From Ophiothrix spiculata (lineage: Eukaryota; Echinodermata; Ophiuroidea; Amphilepidida; Ophiotrichidae), in NCBI GenBank assembly GCA_000969725.1, contig JXSR01S043358.1: a stretch of DNA of 25,770 nt; one strand, given 5' to 3'. The notes beneath the pieces are model-generated. The model was not told the DNA's origin. It worked only from the letters and a program-made list of their open reading frames with translations, and made no database searches. The translations under genes and the position numbers were made by a program. Each line of letters opens with the position of its first letter. Within the stretch, counting starts at the first letter, position 1. This document shows positions 1 to 8,626 of this stretch, piece by piece.

Positions 1-655
1 ATAGGTTAACCATCGTAGTGACATCTTGCTTTAGTCAGTTAGACACTATTTACTCTTAAATAAAATTAATTTAAAACAGCTTTCTCGGTGTACATAAAAT
101 GTTTCTTGTAGATGAAGTTATCCCCAGCAAAGTGCCGCCTTCAGAGCCTTCCGTCTTTGGCAGGATGTGTATGTATAATATCACGAGCCTTCCCCCAAGG
201 TTCTTTATGCTTCATCACCTACCCGCTTGGTTGGTTGACTACATAGGTGTATCTATAAACTAATGCTACTTCTAACACATCTATATCCTCTAGAATGTTC
301 CCCGTCATCTCTTCTAACATTAAAGTCATTCGAACCCCTTCTCCATTCATGAAAATTGTGCAAGTGGCAAGCGATAGCACCCCTGCTAACCACAAATGTG
401 TGTGCAGTGCGCCTTGCCTAGCTTTTAAGCAGCTTGTCTATATTAATTGTGGAATGGCCTATTGGTCTGTTTTGTGTATTCCTGGATAGAGATTGACCTG
501 GTTGATACTAAGACTATTCCATTTTGAGTAGGTTAAGGGGCCTGATATTTCAACTTAAACAAAGTCTTAGGCGTAAATTCCATTTGGAATAAATCACATA
601 CACATATACCAGATCAGGAAAAATAGTGTGGTATAAAATGGCACATTATAACTAC

Positions 656-1042
656 TATACTCTTATAAATCTTGAAGTATGCAACAAGCAATCAGACTTT
701 GTTAAAAGATCCATAGCATATCCCATGTATTTTACAACATTGTAAACTGGTGGTTTTGTATTGTGTAAGAGACTACTAATATTGATTAGGATTGATCTAG
801 GCCAAATCACTATGTATTAATATTTTTTATATGATTTGTTCATGATTTTGGTATTATTTTGGACTAATTTTATTGCTAACACATGGACAAACATGGTCAT
901 AAATTATTTTTGAATATTCAGCAAGATTTGGTATGTTGTTTTGATTCGAGAAATACGCACGAATTTGCCTCCCTGTATGGTCAGATTAGTTTATTTGCAT
1001 TAATCGGCTCCTTGTTGCATACTTCAAGATTTACAGAGTATA
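656..1042. mobile_element. MITE, family 1, copy 1
   Basis: A 387-bp element bounded by terminal inverted repeats. The left end reads TATACTCTTATAAATCTTGA followed by AGTATGCA, and the right end is its reverse complement with a few changes (TGCATACTTCAAGATTTACA then GAGTATA). A second copy lies at 7322-7679 in the opposite orientation and matches through much of the interior, for example the block around CTAACACATGGACAAA. There is no coding capacity, so this is a non-autonomous DNA transposon. The outer TATA could contain a TA target duplication, but the exact border is uncertain. Confidence 0.7.
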
Positions 1043-1252
1043 CATTTTGCTTTAACTTTCATGTACATTTGTCATATGGTGCACAATTTTAAAGATGTAT
1101 ATAAAGTTAATGGTTTTGGGTGTTCATGCAAAGCTTGCCATATTCATATGGGTGACATGGTAGCACGGCACACTTCCTTTTGTAAACAATACAATCCAAG
1201 TTTGGTTCAAGGTCTGATCTGTATATCATAAATCACTTTACAATGCAACATA

Positions 1253-2148
1253 CACTAGCGGTCTAAAGTATTTCCGCACAAACACTTTATTCAGCCATAT
1301 CTCACAAGGCGTTTATAAGGAAACTATCTGGAAACTTATGTTGCTTTTGGTCAGATCTGATACGTAATCTAGTTAGGTGTAAAATTGAGCTCCGAATGGT
1401 ATCAACCCCTTCACGTACGGGTAGGGGGCAACAACAAAAATTGGTCGAAAAACGTGATTTTTAGGTCAAATTTGATTTGACAACGCCTGGGTCAAGGTCA
1501 CTTCACCGCTCAAGTTGAGTGGTCATATGGAATGTGTATATGTAATTGAGTGACAAGCAGGCAATTAAACGTCCTGGTCACGCTTGACTACGCCAAGAGA
1601 ATGCTTGGATGCAAACGAAAAATGATCCTTTAACGCCCCATCAGTTTACAAAAATAGGGCTATGATGAATGTGGAGTGTTTTGTGACGGTATATGACAGA
1701 TTGAAAACCTCTTAAAACCTTTTAAAATGTCATATACCAACAGGGACCATTCCACTTTTACCACAGCCCAATTTTTGTAAACTGGGGGGGGGGTGTTGAA
1801 GGATCATTTTTTGTTTGCTTCCAAGCATTCTCTTGGCGAAGTCAAGCGTGACCAGGACATTTAATTGCCTGCTTGTCACTCAATTATTTACACATTCCAT
1901 ATGACCACTCAACTTGAGCGGTGAAGTGACCTTGACCCAGGCTATCACGTTTTCGACCCATTTGTGTTGTTGCCCCTACCCGTATGTGAGAGGGTTGATC
2001 CCATTCAGAGTTCAATTTTACACTTAACTAGATTACTTATCAGATCTGACCAAAAGCAACATAAGTTTCCCAATAGTTTACTTATAACCGCCTTGTGAGA
2101 TATGGCTGAATAAAGTGTTTGTGCGGAAATACTTTTGACCGCGAGTAG
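1253..2148. mobile_element. Long palindromic (foldback) element with Tc1-like ends
   Basis: About 0.9 kb that is almost entirely a single inverted repeat. The left arm begins CACTAGCGGTCTAAAGTATT, and the right arm ends with the complement of CGCGGTCAAAAGTATTTCCG. The arms run inward through matching blocks (AGCCATATCTCACAAGGCG, AGTTGAGTGGTCATATGGAA, GTGACAAGCAGGCAATTAAA) to a centre near 1706, where TATATGACA faces TGTCATATA. Differences include about 26 extra bases in the left arm near 1461-1487 and a run of ten G at about 1785. TA dinucleotides flank it (1251-1252, 2149-2150), and the GGTCAAAAGT end resembles Tc1/mariner termini. There is no transposase ORF. The right border is uncertain by a few bases. 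Confidence 0.75.
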
Positions 2149-2499
2149 TAGTGGAGGGCACGGTCAAAATTCTCTTTAGTGGCACTCCACTGTATCATTA
2201 TCCAAAATGAATAATGCTTACATTGCCAATTTTAACAACTCACCGTATCTTCTTATACGGGAGCGCGCCGTTGTTGATTTCTGATGAATCCAGAGTTGAT
2301 ATTCAAATAAGCGCATTAACGCAGTACATCGCGCCTCGGTAACTTGAGTACGTGCAATATATGGCGCTTGGGAACAGTTGAAAACGACAAAGCAACAAAC
2401 ATTTTGCTTCAGATTCTGCTAAATATTTTATTAAGATGGGTATCTGTTAAAATTGAAAACATTTATTTATACGTTTTTAGGGAGATTTTCGTTGTTGAA

Positions 2500-2683
2500 A
2501 GGTATTCAAAAACGCTAAAGAGTTGTTCGTCGCAAATCAACAACTCTGCATCCGATGCGTCGGCGTATTTTTATCACACATGGGTGGCTAAAGCCACCCT
2601 CGCGCGATGAAAATATGCGGACGCATGGATGCATCGTTGTTGATTCGCAATGCACAACTCTGTGTGTTTATGTTTGAATACCT
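2500..2683. repeat. Imperfect palindrome with perfect central hairpin
   Basis: An inverted repeat whose arms begin AGGTATTCAAA (2500) and end TTTGAATACCT (2683). Inward they pair through CGCAAATCAACAACTCTGCA on the left and ATGCATCGTTGTTGATTCGC on the right, then GCGTATTTTTATC with GATGAAAATATGC. At the centre an 8-bp stem, GGGTGGCT and AGCCACCC, encloses two bases (2581-2598). It is probably a foldback MITE or its relic. Longer ORFs reading through it are fortuitous. Confidence 0.6.
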
Positions 2684-3041
2684 AAGTGTCTTATGTTATA
2701 TTCCAACCATACAGATGAGCTAAAAGCATATGCACCATGCCAAATTGCACCTATTATTTATCCCATATACATCCATCAGTTAGCTAAAGGTCTCGTGGCA
2801 AGCTTCATGGTATATTTATTCTACTCTCACTCAGCTTCAGTGCCGTCATGCAAGAGGGTTTTTACACATTGAAAGTATCTAAGTATAGATATTCATTCAT
2901 AAATCTTGTTTAGTACTGCAACCACATTCCAAATCTATATCCAAGTTCAGCCTCATGAAGCACATGATCAGTGGCTCTCTCTCGTCAAGACAATTGCCCT
3001 TCATCATTATAAATAGACCATATGCATGGCATTATATTCCT

Positions 3042-3182
3042 GGGGCCGATTTCACTAACACTTACTAACCCTGTTTTAATCGCTAAACTCAAAAAATGAT
3101 CGCTAAATTGTTAAAAATACCCACTATTTAGCGATCAAAATGGGGTTAGCGACCATCGCTAAATGTTAGTGAAATCGGCCCC
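3042..3182. mobile_element. 141-bp MITE
   Basis: It has perfect 19-bp terminal inverted repeats, GGGGCCGATTTCACTAACA at 3042-3060 and TGTTAGTGAAATCGGCCCC at 3164-3182. The interior is also largely self-complementary (CTAACCC...GGGTTAG type blocks and repeated ATCGCTAAA). I found no clear target-site duplication and no other full copy in the window. Confidence 0.75.
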
Positions 3183-4070
3183 TGATATATTATAGCACCA
3201 TCCATGCATTATTCCAGTCACCCAATTGGAAGTTTCAACTGGTCTATATTGTAAGAGAAAAAATGCATTTTTTTGTTGTTGTAAAATCGACACAAGTCGT
3301 TATCACATGATTGATGATTCCATTGAGTTTATCCATGCAGATGTTATAAAAATTATGGTATCGGCCATGTCCAGAAGCATGTTCCAGAGTTTAGCATCGT
3401 TTTGTTGCAAGCACCTGCCCAAAGTTACAATGACATTTAAACTATATGTTTTGTTGCGATGGACGGTTTCTAACAAGTTTAATTTTTATTTCAACTGTTC
3501 TTGACATGAGCTTGTTATCCATAGAACAGGTAATCAATTTATCAACTATTTCCATGATTAGCAGTACCATAGCCTGAGTTTCAATCGTTGGAATGCAATC
3601 TTTTTTAGTTTAAACAACAACTGACCATGAGACTGAAAAGGTTTAACTTTTAAACACAGGTTGTAAAAACTAACAAGCAAAATGAAATTATTTATGTTTT
3701 TACTCTTTTACAATGATAAGCTACATAATATTGCAAAACTTAATCAAAATTTTACTGCAGGCAGATGCTATCTCCAAGTATACAACAATTGCTATACGAC
3801 AAATTTTACCACAAGGGGACAAATTTACCGACACATGGGCTTGTCCGAGCGACAAACTATGCTGTTGCTCCCATATTATGGCTTCATCACTGATGGTGAA
3901 CTTGGGTACTTGAATAATTTGATGTCATTGCAAAGAGTAGTTTGACAATCACATAAAGCCCAGATGTCATATAGGAACCACAACTCGTCATTTGAGTGCA
4001 AGAAAGTCGTATTCCGCAATAGCTGCCTTATGTCATAAATTTGGATTGCACACTGCATGACCTCCAGTCT

Positions 4071-4183
4071 TGGGTCAGTGGTTCTTGAAATGGTTCTTCA
4101 GTGGGTCAGTGGTTCTTGAAATGGTTCTTCAGGTGAAATGGTTCTTCAGATCTGAAGAACCATTTAAAGAACCACTGACATAA
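4071..4183. repeat. Tandem 31-bp repeats followed by an inverted copy
   Basis: A 31-bp unit beginning TGGGTCAGTGGTTCTTGAAA occurs twice, perfectly, at 4071-4101 and 4102-4132. A partial third unit, GAAATGGTTCTTCAG, follows, and then an inverted copy begins at the centre CAGATCTG (CTGAAGAACCATTTAAAGAA). The whole would fold into a strong hairpin. The motif together with the preceding CCAGTCTTGGGT matches the right terminus of the element at 19147-19574, so this appears to be a rearranged, end-only copy of that MITE family. Confidence 0.65.
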
Positions 4184-4984
4184 GATGAGAACATTTTGAG
4201 GGATTTTTTACATTGTTGTGAAAAGGAATAAAATAAATATAACCATTGCAGATACGACTTTCTGGCACTCACATGACAAACTGTCCTAGATGGTCCAGAA
4301 TGATGTGTCATGTGTATCTTCTGATCATTTGTCAAGAAATGTGTCAAAATATTAGGATCAAGACATTAAAAAAAATTAATCATTTTGTAAAATGTTGAGA
4401 AAAAGATACAAAATTTGTGAACCCAAGGGCAAGGATGTAGAAGATCTGGTTTTGATATCCTCTACTATAATGTGAAAGAGAATGTTTCAGTGTAGTATAA
4501 TTAGACAGTGAATTGATTGATTCCCTAGAAATAATTAAGTATACTAGTATCCTGTAGATATGGTTATGAAGTGAAAGCATAGTTTATGAAGTTTTCTAAT
4601 CAAGAGAGACGTATTGCAACTGAAAACAGTAATATACAGTTACGTTGAAGAAAGTAAGCAACCGGGAAGGGCTTACCGGCCATGTAAGCTGTACAGATAA
4701 TAAGCTTTTGTAGCAGTTGATTTGTTTTGAATTGGATTGCAAAGATTGATTTGATGCAAGTAGCAAAAAGCTTAATGGTTGCTCTAATTCGGACATTCTT
4801 GCATAGCGAAGCAAGCAATGGATGTCCCTTCATTTGCAGATAATAAAGACAATTGCTGTGATTTTGATACCAGTAGAATATTGTCACTTTTTGTGACTTT
4901 GCATGAACAAATGTAAATTAGGACAAATTATGTACCCTAAATTTAATTACCGGTAGCCACTTTTTTGAAGCACTTCACAAGCTG

Positions 4985-5400
4985 ATGGGATGAAGCTTTT
5001 GCAACGTTTATAGCAATGGTTTCTACAGACCCAATGGTCAGTGTTCAGTAAGAGCTTAGCTTCATGCTATGGTCAGCTATGGTCATATAAAGCCGCTGGC
5101 GTTACATCGGTATGACACCGGTAAATGCCTGCAATGCCTGGTCGGTCACCAGTCGGCGACCGGTGGTTATGTGACCATAACTGAAGACATTGTATACAAG
5201 CTTCAAGGTTTTAACTCGGAATTAAATTCTTGCAGCATGCTTCCGGCGTCTCTACGGCTCACAGACATCGCCTGGTCTCTTTCTCACCGGCTGGTGTCTG
5301 GTCGGTGTCTGCTGAAGTCTACCCGGTATGACGGCATAAATACATCGTAACCTCGCTGCAAGGATATGTTACCAGGGTATCAGTAAGAGCTTCATCCCAT
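4985..5400. mobile_element. MITE-like unit with GGGATGAAGC termini
   Basis: ATGGGATGAAGC (from 4985-4986) is mirrored by GCTTCATCCCAT at 5389-5400. A direct copy of the right end, CAGTAAGAGCTT, also occurs inside at 5046-5057. The interior has an inverted repeat (5078-5090 with 5167-5179) around a block rich in CCGGT and GGTCGGT motifs that differs in composition from the surrounding AT-rich DNA. It lies about 115 bp upstream of the first exon. The borders are less certain than for the other elements. Confidence 0.45.
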
Positions 5401-5515
5401 TTCCGTAGTTGAGTTTATTACTATTCCTATATAGATTTGTTTCATTAAATTTCAGTCTCTTTTAAATGTAGCTTTGATTGATAAACTCTTTGCTTATTAC
5501 TTTGTACCCTTGCAG

Positions 5516-5660
5516 TGGACAATGTTCGCAGAGTACTACCAAAGGTTCCGCCTCCCCCACAGGAAAATGGCTCCTCAGATGACATGGGTGACAGCGACTA
5601 CCAGGCTGCTCAAGACTGGGCTCCTGCTAGGGCGGGTGGAAGCAGTGAAGACAAACAAAA
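5516..5660 (+). CDS. Internal exon A of an unrecognised proline-rich protein
   Basis: This 145-nt exon lies between a good acceptor (pyrimidine-rich tract ending CCCTTGCAG) and a consensus donor (GTGAGT). Read with two bases completing an upstream codon, it encodes 47 residues, including VRRVLPKVPPPPQENGSSDD and then an acidic Ser/Asp stretch and QAAQDWAPARAGGSSEDKQ, and ends with two bases of a Lys codon. This is the only frame that stays open across the junction with exon B. The VPPPP run suggests SH3 or related proline-ligand binding, but that is inference. A longer ORF (5474-5794) runs through the exon in another frame and into the intron; it is not the coding frame. The composition indicates a disordered linker rather than a folded domain. 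I do not recognise the family. Confidence 0.72.
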
Positions 5661-5872
5661 GTGAGTACTATCAATGTCAGGGAACCAAGTTCAGGAAAAG
5701 TCTCCAAACCATTGTCTCTGGTAGATTTGATTTTGGACTTGGTACCTTAGTAGACATTACTATACCAATATGTATTGCAAGGTGTTACACATGAATACTT
5801 TATTTTATATCTGCAATATGTAATAACATGTTTTCAGCAGGATTGGCGGTCATGCTGAGATAAAGCCATTGT

Positions 5873-5880
5873 GTTTGAAT
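5873..5880. repeat. 8-bp target-site duplication, left (GTTTGAAT)
   Basis: GTTTGAAT here is repeated exactly at 6283-6290, directly abutting the two ends of the 402-bp element. Eight base pairs is the size produced by hAT-type transposases. Confidence 0.75.
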
Positions 5881-6282
5881 CAAAGAATTTTTATAGGGGA
5901 ATCGGGATATGCCTGTGTCTCTCATGGAGCAGAGTTATTGTACCTCGGGATATATTCGGAGTTTGGCCCAATATCCATGCAGATTGCGTAAATCTTCACT
6001 TGACGGATATACAGCGTGTGCATTTTGTTTCACGCGCAAACCGTGTCTGCATTTCAAGTAGCGTGTATTGCGACTTGGACTGATCAAATTACGCCAATTT
6101 TCCCGCTAATACGTTGCGAAGACTTGAAGTGTGGCACACTGATCCGTAAAATGCTGGAGGTACAATAGCTCACCCTCCATGAGCGACAATCCAAGATGGC
6201 TGCCGTCCCATTGGACGTCGGATTTACACGGCGGTAAAATAAAAATAGCGGCGAGTACCAATTCCCCTTTTTAAATTTCTTG
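5881..6282. mobile_element. hAT-like MITE, copy 1 (402 bp)
   Basis: The element starts CAAAGAATTTTTATAGGGGA and ends with the approximate complement (TCCCCTTTTTAAATTTCTTG). It is flanked by a perfect 8-bp duplication, GTTTGAAT. A homologous copy in the same orientation at 10692-11094 matches along its whole length, including the blocks GGAGCAGAGTTATTGTACCT, CAGCGTGTGCATTTTGTTTC and CAATCCAAGATGGCTGCCGT. It has no transposase. The 111-codon minus-strand ORF at 6084-6419 starts in flanking DNA and ends in the element, so I treat it as fortuitous. The hAT assignment rests on duplication length and the general form of the ends only. Confidence 0.82.
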
Positions 6283-6290
6283 GTTTGAAT
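6283..6290. repeat. 8-bp target-site duplication, right (GTTTGAAT)
   Basis: This is the exact partner of 5873-5880 on the other side of the 402-bp element. Confidence 0.75.
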
Positions 6291-6550
6291 GGTGAAGAAA
6301 GCAGTGGATTTGTTAATAGAAGCTGTACAATGTATCGTAACAAATGTGAAGCTGAAGAAAATGGACGATATTTTAATCAAAGAAAATCTATTTGAAATGC
6401 GGATTCTGAGCTTTAACATGATTTAAACAATGGAATTGGGGACTGATTATGTGATTTCATACATTTTATCTGACACCGGTTTTGTAACATCGTAGTCTAC
6501 AAAATAGCAACCCATTTAAAATGATTTTTAAGAATTTGGGGACATTTACA

Positions 6551-6780
6551 ATGGTAATTCTTTGTTGGTACGACTATGAGATAGCTAATTTGTCCCCTAG
6601 GTAATCAAATGTTATTAAGATTGACAAAACTGGGGGTACATGTACTTATAATGGTTAATTCTTCTTTGGTTCAACTATGAGGTTGCTAAAATTTTTCCTG
6701 TAGGTAAATCAATGTTATTAAGATTGACAACATTGGTAATTTCCCTGAGATTCCTCTTTAGTTATACTTTGATCAACACT
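6551..6780. repeat. Diverged tandem repeat of about 100 bp
   Basis: Unit 1 begins ATGGTAATTCTTTGTTGGTA at 6551, and unit 2 begins ATGGTTAATTCTTCTTTGGT at 6651. Both run through ACTATGAG, a TAGGTAA motif and ATGTTATTAAGATTGACAA. A third, shorter and more diverged unit seems to start near 6733 (TTGGTAATTTC...CTCTTTAGTTATACTTTGAT). It has no coding sense. It is an old local duplication, or the internal repeat of an unidentified element. Confidence 0.6.
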
Positions 6781-7321
6781 AAATAGGCGGGAATTATGAG
6801 GTTTTTCTTCATCCGCAAGTACACATAATCCCAGTGACACGCGCGCCGTAGATAATGATGCGCGAGTCACACGTGCATCGCGCACTGCGTCTTCTGCGAT
6901 CATGCTGTGTCCTGCTATGCACACGCTTATCCGTATCAATTCACGATGTGAAGAGGCCAGCCTATTTGGTGTTGATCAAAGTATACCATGCGTTAATGAT
7001 CATGTCATCCTATATAGCAGCATGTCATTCTCATTACATGGTTATGAGGACTGTTATAAACTCATCATTCAGTACTTTATACACACTATTCACTTAGGTG
7101 TAATCACATATCTCTATCCTATTCAGTATGAGATTCCCCCCATCAAGAACTTATAATATTGTCTGAAATCAGAGTGCTAAATTGGGGTAACCAGCAGCAT
7201 TTTAACTGATATTTAATTCTGCAGTTTTCTTAGTTGTAAGAATTAGATAATTTCTTCAAGAGCCAAATTTGTGCTATAACGTAGTCTGGAATATCATCTG
7301 TAACCTGGTCATCCAGCAACA

Positions 7322-7679
7322 TATACTCTATAAATCTTGAAGTATGCATCAAGTAGCCGATTAACGCACAAAAACCAATAAATTAGTCCATTTTTTTGAA
7401 ACATAACTACGTACCCAATCTTGTTGAATATTCAAAAAATCTTATGATAAAGATTTGTCCATGTGTTAGCAACAAAATTAGCCAAAAATAATACCAAATT
7501 CATGAACAAATCATGTATAAAAGTATTAATACGCAGTGATTTGGTCCTAATCAATCATTACTAGTCTCTTACACAATACAAAACCACCAGTTCACAATGT
7601 TGTAGAATACAAGGGATATGCTATGGATCTTGTAACAGAGTCTGATTGCTTATTGCATACTTCAAGGTTTATAGAGTAT
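7322..7679. mobile_element. MITE, family 1, copy 2 (inverted relative to copy 1)
   Basis: The left end TATACTCTATAAATCTTGAA is followed by GTATGCA, and the right end TGCATACTTCAAGGTTTATA is followed by GAGTAT. The interior matches copy 1 (656-1042) in reverse complement, including TTTGTCCATGTGTTAGCAA, ATACCAAATTCATGAACAAA and AGTCTCTTACACAATACAAA. The two copies therefore form a widely spaced inverted pair about 6.3 kb apart. Confidence 0.72.
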
Positions 7680-7942
7680 TATAGTTGGTGTTACCTGAGT
7701 TCTGTATGTTAGCAACCAGGACGCTTAAGGAAGTTGTTGCAATGATGTTGTAAGCTACATTTTTGCAACAGTTTGGCTCTTGTGATAATGCAGTTCATTT
7801 AGCTACACCAAAGTGTTGCCAGTTATGCTTTTTTGCTCTAGAATAGCACTAGCTGTGCATCAATAAGCTCATATTTATTCTCTACATTGATTGTAGTTCA
7901 CATGCCAAAAAGGTATTGCAATAAATTAAAAAACAGCTCAAG

Positions 7943-8023
7943 ATTGGACCAACAAAATGGGTACCATGAGATGGTAGAAAATATTGTGAAGAATAAATTT
8001 GAAATATCTATTGTTGGTCCAAT
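7943..8023. repeat. 13-bp perfect inverted repeat
   Basis: ATTGGACCAACAA (7943-7955) is perfectly complementary to TTGTTGGTCCAAT (8011-8023), with a 55-bp spacer. It could be a very short MITE or a chance hairpin. No second copy is present. Confidence 0.4.
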
Positions 8024-8295
8024 GCAAATGCAGCAGTATATTAAAGCTTATCTGCACATATCATGTAGGTCATGATATACCACCATTTTTGCAAGTTTTT
8101 TTTTATAGTGTTCAAATTTCCTACAATCATGATAAACTTTTTGAAAACAAAATACAAGGATTGTTTGAATGAGCATGCCCTAGTACCAATCCATTCATTT
8201 CTATGGAAACCTTCACATTGCTTGAAGCTATACTGTGGTCTTGTTGTAGATTGGGAAGCTGAATAGGGGTGGAATTGTACAAAAGATATGCACTA

Positions 8296-8626
8296 CACTC
8301 ACGGTCAAAAGTGTTTGCGCACAAAACCTTTAACCAGCCATATCTTGAGAACCGTTCATCATTTGTGGAATATTTTTTTGGATTTATATTTTACCTATAT
8401 AGATCTAAGGAACTCCACAGGAATTGCATTTGACAATATGGCATGCTAAACATACTGTATTCTTTCTAACGCACATTCAAAAACGAAGTTTAAATACATA
8501 ACTGCACATTTGTTGGAAAACTTATGGCCTTAAAATTTTGTTTTTTTTAAGAGTCTTGGTCGTTTGATATAATAATTACATTTTTGCCCGTATTTAAGCT
8601 TGCGCAAACACTTTTGACCGGGAGCA
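8296..8626. mobile_element. Tc1/mariner-like MITE (331 bp)
   Basis: The ends are CACTCACGGTCAAAAGTGTT followed by TGCGCA on the left, and TGCGCAAACACTTTTGACCG followed by GGAGCA on the right, flanked by TA on both sides (8294-8295, 8627-8628). The termini share the GGTCAAAAGT core and a following CAGCCATATCT block with the long palindrome at 1253-2148, so the two appear related. There is no ORF of note inside. The TA duplication and the form of the ends fit Tc1/mariner-driven elements. Confidence 0.75.

Larger units (their letters stand above)
1..5515 (+). other. Sequence upstream of first visible exon (probable intron, repeat-rich)
   Basis: No exon could be supported here. The first visible exon starts in mid-codon after a normal splice acceptor, so at least the part next to it is intron; whether the whole stretch is one intron is inference. 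It holds a MITE, a long palindrome, a hairpin, a 141-bp MITE, a tandem/inverted array and a MITE-like unit, each listed separately. The stretches 1-655, 1043-1250, 2151-2499, 2684-3041, 3183-4070 and 4184-4984 show nothing I can name: they are AT-rich, with many stops in all frames and only short chance ORFs. Confidence 0.5.

Noticed and set aside
883..1092. 69-codon plus-strand ORF
   Set aside because: It lies mostly inside family 1 MITE copy 1 and is not preserved in the inverted copy.
5474..5794. 106-codon plus-strand ORF through exon A
   Set aside because: It uses a frame different from the one joining exon B and reads on through the GTGAGT donor. Spliced into exon B, its frame meets a stop (GCC TGC TAG).
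6084..6419. 111-codon minus-strand ORF
   Set aside because: It begins in flanking DNA and ends inside the hAT-like MITE copy 1, with no domain and no conserved equivalent in MITE copy 2.
7897..7912. Possible 16-nt micro-exon between TTGATTGTAG and GTATTG
   Set aside because: The length is not a multiple of three and would break the phase-2 chain between exons A and B.
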